From Narthecium ossifragum (Eukaryota > Streptophyta > Magnoliopsida > Dioscoreales > Nartheciaceae): a stretch of DNA of 64,000 bases. The translations under genes and the position numbers were made by a program. Shown piece after piece: positions 34,701 to 46,738 of this stretch. Under the pieces are notes generated by a model. It was not told where the DNA came from. It saw nothing but the letters and a program-made list of their open reading frames with translations, and ran no database searches. The stretch spans positions 16,974,062-17,038,061 of the forward strand of contig OY986973.1 of the NCBI GenBank assembly GCA_963920575.1, given 5' to 3'. Position 1 is the stretch's first letter, and every line of letters begins with the position of its first letter.

Positions 34701-35629
34701 CCGACGGTCGATGCGACGGACGATGCATGGATCGACCGTGGGATATGGCGGTTGATGGAAGGATCGACCGCGGAAGCTAACAATGGGAATATAGGCGACG
34801 GTCGATAGGCGGATCGACCGTGCGGTGTGACGGTCGATGGACCGATCGACCGTGGCCTATGTGACTTGGCTCGAAGATGCGACGGTCGATCGGTGTATCG
34901 ACCCTGGGAAGAGGTTCTCGCAACAGAGCCTGACGGACGATGTCACGGTCGATGGGACGGTAGACCGTGAGGCGTGACGGTCGATTGGTGGATCGACCGT
35001 GGCTCAAGGAAAGTCGAAGGACGATGTCACGGACGATGCGACGGTCGACCGTGAGCCCAGAAAAGAGCCGTTAAAGAGCCGTTGTAGGAGAAAGAAATAG
35101 CCGTTGGGAGGCTACTTGGAAGGGTTGGAGGCTCAGCTATAAAAGGGAAAGTCCAGCAAACTTGCCAAGGACTTAGAGGGAGCTAAGGGATTATTGTAAT
35201 AATATTCTAGCAAGTTTCTATCTCTTATTAGTGAGCTAAACCTTTGTAAAACTACTTCAAGTGTGAAGTAGACTTTGAGAGAAAGATCCAATAGTGAGAT
35301 TGGAGAGATTGTAAGGTTACCAAGCACCTGTAAGCTTGGTGGATAGGTTGCCAAGCACCCGTAAGCTTGGTGGAAGCTTGTAAGAGGTCTTGCAAGTAGT
35401 GGAACCCCAAGGAGGCCCTTGGGAGAAGTGGACGTAGGCATGGTTGGCCGAACCACTATAAAAATTATGGTGCAATCTCTCTAACTCTCATCTATCCTTC
35501 TATTTATATGCTTAATTATCTGCTCTTATCATTGCAAGCATATTACTTGATTAGACTCCTCCTACTCAGTTTTCCTTAATTGATTTTATTGTTTAACGCC
35601 TAAGATAAGCCCCCCCTCTTAGAGCATCA
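31781..35629 (+). mobile_element. Element H: complete gag-only LTR retrotransposon (TR-GAG type), TSD GAGCT
   Basis: The 5' LTR is 31781-32838 (1058 bp) and the 3' LTR 34585-35629 (1045 bp), starting TGTTAGCCCAGATATTG and ending AGAGCATCA. GAGCT flanks at 31776-31780 and 35630-35634. The tRNA-iMet primer site TGGTATCAGAGC is at 32841-32852 and a purine tract AAAAAGAGGGAGA lies before the 3' LTR. The LTRs are nearly identical; the largest difference I noted is a 13-bp gap. The interior holds only a gag frame, with no protease, integrase or reverse transcriptase, so it must use enzymes of another copia element. TATA CTATAAAAGG is at 32345 and 35138, just downstream of a dense CGGTCGAT/ATCGACCG array. 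Confidence 0.93.
32903..33955 (+). CDS. copia-type Gag of element H, 350 aa
   Basis: Intact frame starting 51 bases after the primer site. Residues 10-60 hold the N-terminal gag segment (PPYFNGSNYTYWKNRMEIF) and residues about 75-215 the UBN2-type capsid region (AKEIWEKLE, LRCLPKSWDPKVTAIEEAKD). A Lys-rich acidic linker follows, then a CCHC-type zinc knuckle CYECRKPGYYMPDC (about 281-294) and a Lys/Glu tail. The usual His of the knuckle (C-x2-C-x4-H-x4-C) is Tyr, which should weaken zinc and RNA binding. Gag packages element RNA in virus-like particles in the cytoplasm. The frame stops before any protease motif. Confidence 0.88.
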   Translation: MENIEEQSTNRPPYFNGSNYTYWKNRMEIFVKSMDYEAWMTIEDGPTIPTKIHEGKEVPKARSELTRTDLKNLQVNAKAKNFLFCALSPDEFNRISACKSAKEIWEKLEITHEGTSRVKESKISMLVNDYELFSMKEDENINEMFTRFTNIINVLDSLGKSYTNDEKVRKVLRCLPKSWDPKVTAIEEAKDLTKLSLDELMGSLMTYEMNMERSNDGEKKKKKTIAFKSTYKDSSDSSDEDDDEELQKITRRIQRIIKNQGKKNSKGEKGKPSSYLNKVTCYECRKPGYYMPDCPKLKSSKKKKKAKEESDSTSTSEEEEEKEIANLCLTAFEIKENKIDKWRHKVFKGR

Positions 35630-35757
35630 GAGCTAACACCTGCACCTGAAAAATGCAGCTCGGGTAGGAGTGAGCAACTAAGCTCAGCAGGGAAACTACA
35701 CTACGACTTACACAAAGAAGGAGGGAACACAACAGTGTCGCCCTAGAGCAAAGCCTG
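35630..35757 (-). mobile_element. LTR G, second fragment
   Basis: Continues the LTR broken at 31780 (GCTAACACCTGCACCTG, as in LTR F) up to the insertion of element A. Its last five bases, GCCTG (35753-35757), should be one copy of the target duplication of A; the other copy is outside the window. Confidence 0.75.
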
Positions 35758-38048
35758 TGTCGCGCCCCGACCCGCGTAGGCCCAACCGGGCCGGGCGACG
35801 TGATCCGGAACCTAACCTACTGCAAAAATTTTGACGAGGTTTCCCTCTAATCATAGTGGTCTCCCTAGCAATTCACAATCATCCTGTATTAACATACAAA
35901 TACAAATCTCAAAGACCGAAATTGAATATATACAAGTCCTCAACAGGGTAAAAGTTATACAAAATCTCTCCTGTAGGAGGCTAACTAAACAAAAGATAGA
36001 ACAGACGATTGCCGCACCTTAAGCACCGCCAGACGCCGCCACGTCACCAAACACCGGCCTGGTAGGGGCGACCGAAGAAGAGCTAGCGCCAGCACCTGTA
36101 AAAACGCAGCCCGGGTAGGAGTGAGCACTAAGCTCAGTAGGGACACTATACTACGACACTCATAAGGGAGGGAACACAACAGTGCCGCCCCCAAGTCTAT
36201 TCTAGGTGTATACAAGGGTCCCATAACCCTACCGGAAGTCCGTGAACGCAGGCCCAAAACACTACAGACTTACAACAGGACACTGAATACTGTTTGGCGG
36301 GCCAGGACACCGCTGGCTAGGCACTCCTCGACCCAGGAGTCAAGAACACCGGACTCCGGCTACACCTCAGATACAACTTGGAGTCGACACGACCTCTAAA
36401 CATCAAACCACATGTATTCAGGTCATCTAACCCTATCATCGAAATCGACTGAATACTACAAATCGAGTCCTGGACCAAGTTACCCGCAACGGTCCTAGAG
36501 CTAGATCCGGACTACCCGAAAGCCCCGGATCGGCGATCAACCCATCGCCAACGTCCTACACAGATGCAACTAATGCACAAGCAATGCATGTTATGAGCAC
36601 ACGCAGGAATATACAGATAAGCATGCATCAGTATGTGATTGTATATTAAACAAGGTCTGGGCGCGGCACCCTGCCGGCCCGGGGTGGTGAACATGTAAAT
36701 AAGGTCTAGGAGCTGCTACAGTGGTACCACCACCAACTGTCAGCAGTCCGCCACAACACCTGCATCGGGAAGCAGCCCCACAAACAACAGCTTATAGATA
36801 TCACAGTTAAAGCCCTGGGCGCACGCCGGCATGCAAGGCTAAGGAAAGCTGTAGGGCTACCCGCCCGTTTATTCTAAACATCCCGGAAGTCATCACTCCC
36901 CCGGTTCACCACTGCCCCTATTATAGGGCTAACATGCTTAAACATATGTACCAGGTATAAGACAGTAAAGAAAATTGTACATGCAAAGCCCCGCGGGCAA
37001 AACCAAGAAGAATTTCTCTCTCTACCGTAGACGGATCAATCCTTCCCCCCAAGGGAAGATCGATCCTTCTAATGGCAGCGAACAATCTCTCCATATCGTG
37101 CCGAGTAAGATCGATCCTTACCCCCAAGGAACGATCGATCCTACTCGCGGCAGGGAACATCCTCACTGCCGTGCCAAGGAGGATCGATCCTTCCCCCCAA
37201 GGGACGATCGATCCTACTCGCGACGAGGGGGGATCCCATGCTAAGCAAGGCACACCCGAGATTGATCGATCCTGCTCGGGTTCAGCATGACCAACAAAGA
37301 AGGATCGATCCCTCTCACTAAAGGATCGATCGCGTTGGGTTCTCCGGCAAACCTCCGGCGAGAAATACCGTCGGAAAACTCCACCAAATCCAACAAAACC
37401 TTGGGATCTAGTAATACGAAGGACCAGGAGTCCAAAACCGATGGAAATACTACAATCTAACAAGTATATAACAAGATCTAAGCAAAAGATCACAGACAAC
37501 CGGAAAAACCTCCAAAAACCCGGAAGATATGTAGGTAGGATCCCTACCTAAGCAACAGCAGCTTCAATCCCAGCTGCTAGGCCTTGGATCGTCCAAAACC
37601 TCTTTGAAATTCAGAAAATCTCAGCTCAAGAACTCGGATTTCAAAAGAGATTCAAGGAAGAAGGTTACGTCCGTTTTATAGACAAACGAACTGACCTAAG
37701 CATGATCGATCCGTCCAAGAGGAACGATCGATCCGTCCAAGAGAGCGATCGATTCGTCCCAAGAGGAACGATCGATCCTTCTCAACGATCCGACTTCCTA
37801 GTATTGAACGATCGATCCTTCTAGCAAGGATCGATCCTTCGTTTGCAGGAAGCTAGACTTGGGCTAAAACTTAAGCCCAAGCCCGGATCTTTCGATCCCG
37901 GGTTCCACTAACCATTCTAGCCAAACATTAACACAACCATGGTCAGTGTGTGCATACGCGGGTGTGAAACTAGCCGACAAGGCGTAATTTACCAAATTGC
38001 CCTTTCGGTCCACAACGAGTCACAGGAGTAGAGGGACGGGTCCTCACA
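35758..38048 (-). mobile_element. 3' LTR of element A (2291 bp)
   Basis: On the minus strand it starts TGTGAGGACCCGTCCCTC and ends GGGGCGCGACA. GATCGATC palindromes cluster at 37850-37700, about 20 bases upstream of TATAAAACGG (37680-37671). A second cluster lies downstream at 37330-37020. It differs from the 5' LTR by small indels inside the palindrome clusters. Confidence 0.88.
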
Positions 38049-38242
38049 TCCTAATACCCTTAAAGGAAATCTCGTCCCGAGATTCGATAAAGATAGGGCT
38101 CGGAAACAAAAGAAACAATTACACTAGAAGACAGGACAAAAGTTACCTCGAGAAGGGAACAAATGCGGATACTCCTACAGCATGCGCCCCTCGTGCTCCC
38201 AGGTCATCTCCTCGACGCCCCTGTGCCTCCACAGTACCTTAT
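38049..38242 (-). pseudogene. Element A pol C-terminus: chromodomain end
   Basis: Minus-strand translation gives VLWRHRGVEEMTWEHEGRML, stop, EYPHLFP, the end of a chromovirus integrase chromodomain (VLWR...VEEATWE...YP.LF). It is followed by a purine tract and TGTGAGG of the LTR. The in-frame stop replaces a residue that is usually Gln or similar. Separated from the rest of pol by element B. Confidence 0.85.
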
Positions 38243-39759
38243 TGATAAGACTTGAAAAGTGCACGAAACACCATTGTAATTTGGCTTTGTTGGACCCCGA
38301 GCAATGCTGTATTGACTACTTTTATCTCATTTCAGGTATAACAGACCCTGCTACGAGTTAGAACAACTTTGGAGCTAAAACGAGGGTATTCTGGCGATTC
38401 TGGCGAGTTAGATCGATCGGACTCAACAGGTGCGATCGATCCGACTCAACCAGCACGGGGATAAAAAGCAAATACGAGGATCGATCAAACTCGTTGAGAC
38501 GGATCGATCCAGCACGGGACGTAGCGTAACAATAATGGCACGGATTGATCGGACTTGACAGGCGCGATCGATCCAGCTCGGGCGTTACTAGCAATTAAAG
38601 GAGTCGAATCGATCCAACTCCAAGAGTCCGATCGATCTGATTCGGCCAGAGTCAACAATCGATGGCTCAGATCTAATCCGTGGGAGGTTGTTTCCTGGGT
38701 TATAAGTAGTCATTGTTTAGGGATTTTTGGGGCTTTTTCCAGACGTTTTTGGGGGAGAGTTTTCATATCTTTTTCTACACTTTTCTTCGGCGATTCTTTG
38801 GAGGAGATCCATGGTGGGAGGAGATCATCAACTTCCACCGATGGATCAACCCATGAAGATGAGTAACTAAAACCCTAACCATGGGATTCTTATGATGTAA
38901 CTAGGGTTTTTACTAGGGATTTCTTAGATCTAGGGTTTGTATACACGATTATTTGGCTTATATGGATTGATTCTATTTTCGTATACCTTGGTGTTGATTT
39001 CTTGCTGAATGTATGAATCGTTCTTGCTTGCACTTGATTCTAGAGCTTGTGTATGGTAGGGCTTGGATTGGATTCATCCAAATAAGAGGATCATGCTAGT
39101 CCCATGATATCTCGGATGGAATCTTATTCGTGATTAGGGATTGTATAGTGCTAGTCCCACTATAGTAGTGCTAGTCCCAGTACGTTCCATCCCTAATCCT
39201 TCATGCATCTTACCTTTGTAGTTTTGGCTATCGAGATGCAAAGTCATCTCGATCGAACACCTAAATTCATATCCATGTTATTATTTGCGATGAATTCATC
39301 CTAATAAGGGGGTTCATTAGCAGTGAACGTAACTAATCATTCGGTCACTGACATTTAGATAATTGTTCTTGCCAACAAGGAATCCTAAACATAACTTGTT
39401 GAGTGATAAGGAGAACTAGCCATTCACTTATCAATTATTAGGAAGCCACTCATCGTGTTTGCATGTCCTGATCTTAGGAAGACTTGGTAAAACCTTAGTT
39501 ACTCATTAAGAATCCTATGGTCATTTCTCTCATATTCATAAATCATTTAGTATAAGTTTAGTTTAATTTCAACCTGCAATCTTTTCTCAATTTATTAGTA
39601 GGAAATTTACTAAGTGTTCGATTTCAATCACCTAAATTCCTGTGGACTCGACTCGGACTCTCCACTATCTACTAGTTCTTAGTAGTTAAAGTAGAGCACT
39701 GGAAATTATTGTAATTTTGGTAAGACTTGTTAAGCCACGATACTTTTCAAGTCGTATCA
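38243..39759 (+). mobile_element. 5' LTR of element B (1517 bp)
   Basis: It starts TGATAAGACTTGAAAAGTGC and ends CTTTTCAAGTCGTATCA. The GATCGATC cluster is at 38411-38640, about 60 bases upstream of GGTTATAAGTAG (38699-38710). The 3' copy lacks a 23-bp unit of this cluster. Confidence 0.88.
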
Positions 39760-40024
39760 AAATTTTGGCGCCGTTGTCGGGGATTTTTACGGTGTTTTGA
39801 GTTGTTTACTTAGTATAGTTCTTGCTTAATTAGTTGTTATCTGTCATTTAATATATAAAAGACCAAAAATAGTTTCAGTACTAATCTTTCCATACCTTTT
39901 TGTGATCCGTAGGTGAAGAACGACGCGGCATCCTTCCATGCGGTGAAGGAGCATTGCCAACAACACGTCATCAAGATTGCACTGTTTGTATTTCTAAACC
40001 TTGGATGATCTTTATGATGTGTAA

Positions 40025-41371
40025 ATGAGTGATGATAAGGACCCAGATCTTGCTCTTACATTGAAAGAATTTTTTGCTTCTTGTTCTACATCACGTAAAC
40101 TGTCAGTTTTTTCTCCTACTCATTTAGTCATGGATAACCCTGAGGACCATCCTAAACCTAATGCCAGTCCTAACCAACCTGAGGATCAAGGTCGTAGGGC
40201 CATGAAGGACTTTTATGTGCCAACTTCTTTCACTTCTAACTCTTGCATTCAACCTCCGGTAATTGGGGCAGCCCATTATTAGATTAAACTACAATTTTTA
40301 CAATCCTTACCAACCTTCCATGGATTATCTCATGAAGACCCCTACAATCATATCGAGGAGTTCATTCTGATTAGTTCCACAGTAAGAGCCAATAATTTTA
40401 CCGAAAATGCATGGAGACTTAAATTATTCCCTTTTACTCTTAAAGGTAAAGCTAAACACTGGCTTACTTTTCTAGAACCTCGATCTATCACCACTTGGCC
40501 TCAATTACAAGCTCAATTCCTTGAAAAATTCTTCCCGATTACCAAGACAAGTAACCTTCGCCATGAAATTTCCTCATTTAGATAAGCCGACGATGAAGCA
40601 TTTCATGAGGCTTGGGATCATTATAGAGAACTCGTTAGAAAATGTCCCCATCATCAATTTCCTTAATGGGCTATAGTAGAACATTTCTATAAGGGCCTTA
40701 AGGAAAAACATCAGTTGACTATAGATGCTGCATGTGGGGGAGTTTTCATTACCAACCCTCTTGAAGGCTCTTTGAGAGACTTGCTGAAAACTCTCAACAT
40801 CACGCCACCTCCTCTAGGAATAATCGCGGGCCTTCAACCCAATCCAATCCTAGAGGAATCCTTGAAGTAAATGAGTCAACCCGTCTTGCTCAACAAGTTG
40901 ATGCATTAAGTAGGAAACTCGATCAAATTCTTACCCAAATGACAAATCAGGTTGATTCTTCTATTCCTCCTATGCTTTCACCCTCCGGGGAGCTCTGCTT
41001 CTTGTGTTCTACTCCTGGTCATGATGTTATTGATTGCCATTTAGCATGTCATTACCCGGAGTTAGTACAGGAACATATAAATGCGGTTTATGGTCAATCT
41101 AAACCAGCTTACGATCCTTATTCCAATACATACAATCCTGGTTTGAGAGACCATCCAAATTTTTCTTGGAGAACACTTAGCCAACAACCAACTTCCTTCA
41201 ATCCAAGGCCATCCATAGGTGCTCAAACTCCAAGTTATCCTCCAAAGTTTCAACCGTCATATCCTACAAACTCTCAAGGCCAAACTTCGTCGTTGCCAAA
41301 CTTCGTCGTTTCGACCTCCTTATCGGCCTTTCCAAAATCAATCATCTCAACCTTGGGGGCATCAACCGTAT
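40025..41371 (+). pseudogene. Element B gag, first part
   Basis: A Tat/Athila gag with stops and frameshifts. The N-terminal piece starts at 40025. The Retrotrans_gag domain is at about 40290-40800 (FHGLSHEDPYNHIEEF, KLFPFTLKGKAKHWL, CPHH). A zinc knuckle CFLCSTPGHDVIDC follows near 41000, then the clade signature YSNTYNPGLRDHPNFSW near 41120. It is interrupted at 41376 by solo LTR A' and resumes at 43686. Confidence 0.85.
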
Positions 41372-41376
41372 GTATC

Positions 41377-43680
41377 TGTGAGGACCCGTCCCTCTACTCC
41401 TGTGGCTCGTCGTGGGCCACAAGGGCAATTTGGTAAATAGCGCATTGTCGGCTTGTTTCACACTCGTGTGTGCACACACTGACCATGTTTGTGGTAATGT
41501 TTGGCTAGAATGGTTAGTGGGACCCGGGATCGAAAGATCTGGGCTTGGGCTTGAGTTTTAGCCCAAGTCCAGCTTCCTGCGAAAGAGGGATCGATCCTTC
41601 CTTGCTAGAAGGATCGATCGCTCAATGACAGGAATATGGATCGTTGCGAAGGATCGATCTGTCTCTTGGGACGGATCGATCGGACTCGGAGAATGATCGA
41701 TCGGTCTCTTGGGCTGGATCAATCGTTCTCTTGGCTGGATCGATCGTTCTCTTGGCTGGATCGATCGGTCTGCTTGGACGGATCGATCCTGCTAAGTCAG
41801 TTCGTTTGCTTATAAAATAAACGAAATTTCTTCCTTGAATCTCTTTGGAAAACCGAGTTCTTGAGCTGAGAATTCCTGGATTTCAAAGAGGTCGTGGACG
41901 ATCCAAGGCCTAGCAGCTGGGATTGAAGCTGCTATTGCTTAGGTAGGGATCCTACCTACATTCATCTCGGGTTTTTGAAAGTTTTTCCGGCTGTTGGTGT
42001 TCTTATGCTTAGATCTTGTTGTATACTTGTTAGATTGTAGTATTTCCGTCGGTTTTGGACTCGTAATCCTTCGTACTACTAGATCCCAAGGTTTTGTGGG
42101 ATTTGGTGGAGTTTTTCGACGGTATTTCTCGCCGTCGGTTTACCGGAGAACCCAACGCGATCGATCCGTCTGTGAGATGGAACGATCCCTCCTTGTTGGT
42201 CATGTTGACCCGAGCAAGATCGATCGGTCTCGGGTGAGGACGATCTATCCCGGTGCCTTGGGTAGCATGGGACGTTCCCTATCGCGAGTCGGATCGATCG
42301 TCCTGGGAGGACGGATCGATCGGACTCGACACGATATGGAGAGTTTGCTCTCCGCCATTAGAGGGATCGATCCTTCCCTTGGGAAGGGATCGATCCGTCT
42401 ACGGCAGAGAGAGAGAGAGAGTTTTGTCTGGTTTTGCCCGCGGGGCTTTGCATGTACCGTTTTCTTTACTGTCTTATACTTGGTACATATGTTTAAACAT
42501 GTTAGCCCTATAATAGGGCAGTGGTGAACCGGGGGAGTGATGACTCCTGGGATGTTTAGAATAAACGGGCGGGTAGCCCTATAGCTTTTCCTAGCCTTGC
42601 ATGCCGGCGTGCGCTGAGGGCTTTATGTGTGATATATGTGAGCTGTTGTTTGCGGGGTTGCTTCCCGGTGCAGGTGTTGTGGTGGACTGCTGGCAGTTGG
42701 TGGTGGTACCACTGCAGTAGCTCCTTAGACCTTATTTACCTGTTCACCACCCCGGGTCGGTAGGGTGCCGTGTCCAGACCTTGTTATTTATATCATCACA
42801 TATTGTTGCATGCTTACATGTATTATCCTGCGCATGTTCATACCATGCATTGTGTTGTGCATTAGTTGCATCTGTGTTGGACGCTGGCGGTGGGTTAACC
42901 GCCGATCCAGGGCTTTCGGGTAGTCCGGATCTATCTCTAGGACCGTTGTGGGTAGCTTGGTCCAGGACTCGATTTGTGGTATTCAGTCGATATTGATGAT
43001 AAGGCTAGATGACCTGAATACATGTTGTTTGATGTTTAAAGGTCGTGTCGACTTCAAGTTGTATCTGAAGTGTAGCCGGAGTCCGGTGTTCTTAAACTCT
43101 TGGGAGGAGGAGTGCCTGCCCAGCGGTGTCCTGGCCCGCCAAACAGTGTTCTGTGTCCTGTTGAGAGTATGCAGTGTTTTGGGCCTGCGTTCACGGACTT
43201 CCGGTAGGGTTATGGGACCATTGTATACACCTAGGGTAAACTTGGAGGCGATACTGTTGTGTTCCCTCCCTTTGTGAGTGTCGTAGTGTAGTGTCCCTGC
43301 TGAGCTTAGTGCTCACTCCTAGCCGGGCTGCGTTTTGCAGGTGTTGGCGCTAGGTCTTCTTCGGTCGCCCCTACCGGGCTGGTGTTTGGTGACGTGGCGG
43401 CGTTTGGCGGTGCTTGAGGAGCGGCGATCTGTTGTACCCGTTTTTGTTATGGATAGTCTCCTACGAGAGTGATAAATATATAATTTCCCTGTTTGAGGAT
43501 TTTGTAATATTATATCAGTTCAGTCTTTGGGTTTGTAATATTTGTTAATACAGGATGATTGTGAATTGTTAGGGTAACCACTACGATTAGAGGGAAACCT
43601 CGCCAAAAATTTTCGTAGTAGGTTAGGTTCCGGTTCGCGTCGCCCGGCCTTGTTGGGCCTACTCGGGTCGGGGCGCGACA
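41377..43680 (+). mobile_element. Solo LTR A' (chromovirus A family) inside element B gag
   Basis: It starts TGTGAGGACCCGTCCCTC and ends GGGGCGCGACA, 2304 bp, plus sense. Flanks are GTATC (41372-41376) / GTACC (43681-43685), one mismatch. The palindrome cluster at 41580-41790 lies just before TATAAAATAA (41811-41820). A second cluster follows at 42160-42400. Confidence 0.9.
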
Positions 43681-43685
43681 GTACC

Positions 43686-44394
43686 TCTCCAGAGTCAAGG
43701 ACCTCAGAATCAATCTTCTCTTCCTCCACAACAATCGAGTTAAGGTCCGGGTGTTGATGATAGACTTTTGAAGGCCTTGGACTCTTTTGAAGCTAATAAC
43801 CAATTACTTCATTTTCATTCGCAAGCTTTAGCTAAGATAGAAGTTCAAATGGGTCAGTTGGGGAATGCATTGTCTAGGAGAGAAGATGGGCAGTTACCTA
43901 GTCAACGCGTTCCTAATCCAAAGGGCCAACATCATGTCGACTCATCTCATGAACATGTACAAGCCGTGACAACCCTTCGTAGTGGTAAAACTTTTGTCAA
44001 CATTGAACAACCTGAAGAAACCACATACAATCAAGATTTATATGCATCACATTCTCAGACATCATTAGACAATGATTCCCATGCATCAAAAGAGCTTAAT
44101 TCATCCTCTGACACCCCACGTTCAAATCCTCATGATTCCATTGACAATATCCATACATCACCAAACATGGCATCATCTCAGGAGAAAGAACCAAATCCCA
44201 CGACTTATGTTCCTAAGGTTCCTTTTCCTGAAGCTTTAGCAGATCCTACCTCCACTCCATTCAGAAATTCAAAATTCGATGAAATGATGGAGGTGTTTAA
44301 GAAAGTTCATATTAACCTTCCTCTGCTTGATGCTATCAAACAAATTCCATCCTATGCTAAATTCCTCAAGGATCTGTGCACTCAAAAAAGGTAA
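43686..44394 (+). pseudogene. Element B gag, second part
   Basis: Continues gag after LTR A'. Recognisable clade motifs are QMGQLGNALSRREDGQLPSQ and AVTTLRSGK, then VPFPEAL as the linker toward protease and DALKQIPSYAKFLKDL-type sequence at the end (here DAIKQIPSYAKFLKDLC). The frame ends in a stop at 44394; protease resumes at 44401 in another frame. Confidence 0.82.
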
Positions 44395-44400
44395 TCTAGA

Positions 44401-45297
44401 TTGCACGTATCTAAAAAGATTTTCTTGACTGAGCAAGTTAGTTCAATCCTTCGATATAATCTTCCTCCTAAGCTCAAGGATCCTGGCACCCCCACAATCT
44501 CATGCATTATAGGAAATCGCACGATTGATGAAGCACTATTAGATTTAGGTGCAAGTGTCAACCTCATGCCCTACTCCTCGTATTCTAAATTTGGCATGGG
44601 AGAATTGAAACCAACGGCCATGACCCTACAATTAGCCGATCGATCAATTAAAACCCCAAGAGGAATTCTTGAAGATGTTTTGGTTAAGGTTGATCAGTGT
44701 GTATTTCCAGTTGACTTTGTAGTTCTGGACATGGAACCCGGAGTGCAGACTAAAAAATCTGTCCCTATAATCCTTGGCCGACCCTTCTTAGCTACGACAA
44801 ATGCTTGTATTAATTGTAGAGATGGTTACATGACAGTTACGTTTGGTCATATGGAATTGCGTTTGAATATATTTCATGCCTCAAATAATCATGCGTATGA
44901 TGATGACTGTTTTATGGTTAATGCATTGGTTAATGAGGATGAAGTGAATAATTGTGTTGATGATGTACTGCCTGCATTGTTGTTGAATGATGACACTCCA
45001 TATGGGAGTTTGGAGGATGGTTGGGATATGTCTATTGTGGGTGAGGATGATGTTTTTGAACAATATTTCTCAGATTTGCATGAAGATGTTCTGAGTACGG
45101 ATGTCGTTTTTCTGGTTGGTAATGATGAGAATAATGCCTCGAATGATTTGTCATTGGTTTCCAAGTTTGAAAATGAAGAGGTTTTACAGGAGGTTAATAA
45201 TCCCGATTTAATTACTGATGTTTGTGGCATGTCATGGAAAGAACATGTCATTGAGCATGTACCCCTACGTCCTCAATTCCAGCTCTACCTTTTTTAG
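44401..45297 (+). pseudogene. Element B protease and linker
   Basis: The Tat/Athila aspartic protease segment is LLDLGASVNLMPYS with the DLGAS active site (about residues 47-60), followed by IILGRPFLAT near residue 122. A long acidic linker follows that normally precedes the reverse transcriptase. The frame ends where RT should begin. RT, RNase H and the integrase core are all missing. Confidence 0.82.
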
Positions 45298-45676
45298 TGC
45301 CATCGTTAGCTTTAGAGTTGAAAACATTGCCTTTCAATGAGTTGAAGGAAATACGTAATGAAGCCTATGATAATGCTTGTATCTATAAGGCTCGAACTAA
45401 AGCGTACCGTGATAGGTTCATTACTCAGAGATCTTTTAATGTGGGAGATAGGGTGTGGTTATTTAACGCTAGATTACGGCTCTTCCCAGGAAACCTGAAA
45501 TCTAGATAGACAGGCCCATTCGAAATCACTTAAGTTTTCTCTCATGGGGCTGTTGAACTCCGCCATCCTAACTCTGATTCCACCTTCAAAGTGAATGGCC
45601 AAAGGTTAAAACGATACATAGAAAATCCTCTGACCTTAGAAGCCACACAACGGTTGCATGAACCAATTCCTGAGTA
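45298..45676 (+). pseudogene. Element B integrase C-terminal tail
   Basis: LPFNELKEIRNEAYDNACIY, then VGDRVWLFNARLRLFPGNLK, TGPFEIT, FSHGAVEL and FKVNGQRLKRYIE: the C-terminal SH3-like part of Tat/Athila integrases. It directly follows the protease linker, so about 2.5-3 kb of pol was lost between them. It carries stops. Confidence 0.8.
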
Positions 45677-46015
45677 ATTGCGCTGTCATTGGGTCGAGCT
45701 AGAGACGTTAAACCAAGCGCTTGATAGGAGGCAACCCATCCTTGATTTGTTTTTAATTAGTTTCTTTCTTTCTTTTAAGTTTTCTTCGCATGCTTGCTTC
45801 ATTTCTACTTATTTCCATATTTGTTTTTTTTATTATTGTCTGATAATGTTGTCATTGCTGCAAGTGGATGGTCGTGTTAATTGTTAGCTTGAGGTAGCTA
45901 TGCTTGAAGTCTTATGGCCTGGAGAGGTCTGTATTTTTACGTGGTGTTTAGAGGCTTAATTCCCAAGTTTATTATGCAATTTTTCACGTTTCATTGAGCC
46001 CGATCAATCTAGCCG

Positions 46016-46535
46016 ATCTAGACCGATCGATCCTTCTTTACGTCACGCATAATTTTCATAATGCATTAGTTGGATCGATCCATCACATGGTGTCCGATCG
46101 ATCCGAGGTGGGTATTTAGTCTTGACAAAACATAGTGTTTTCGCCACCCCATCACCTGATCGATCCGTCTATCCCTCAGTCTTTGCTTTACTCTTTACAA
46201 TAGTAGGATCGATCGGGTCGTGGGAGAGGGATTGATCCTACTGGTTGATTTAATCTTGACAGAGCGTGGTGTTTTTGACAAGTGACCTTCCGATCGATCC
46301 GTCTATCCGTCCTTCTCAATGAGTCTAGTTGGGTCAGTAGGATCGATCCTTCTAATCATGTTTGATCGATCGGGCCTACTTATTCACTCTATCAGCCGAT
46401 CACACCCGATGTTGCCACGTGGCCTCCGATTGATCCAACCCCGACGGACGGATCGATCGAAGTCGCGTTATTTTGGGGTTATAATCAGGGTTCGATCGAT
46501 CCTAGGGCACTTTTCTCCCTTCGATCGATCCAGCT
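46016..46535 (+). repeat. Internal GATCGATC palindrome cluster in element B
   Basis: A dozen or so GATCGATC-type words in the spacer after pol, including GGTTATAATCAGG near 46478-46490. It resembles the promoter part of the LTRs and precedes the extra frame at 46739. Confidence 0.6.
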
Positions 46536-46738
46536 TTCCCCCTTTCCGTTCGCTCGGACGCCGCCGCTCTTTGTTCTCACCTCCGACCGGTGCGTAGCCT
46601 CGTCTCCGGCAAGAGTCCCTCCCCAACATCTCCCCACCACACGCTATTACCGTCCTCCAACCCTCTTCCCCACTTTGCGGCGGTCACTTGCTTCCCGTCT
46701 AGCGTCACCGGCTCCGTTCTTCGTCTTCCACCCCTACC

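Noticed and set aside
36921..37499. 192-codon minus-strand frame as a gene (also at 41994-42527 and 63231-63506)
   Set aside because: The same frame recurs in every copy of LTR A in sense orientation, with differences that break it; it is LTR sequence with palindrome words, not a supported protein.
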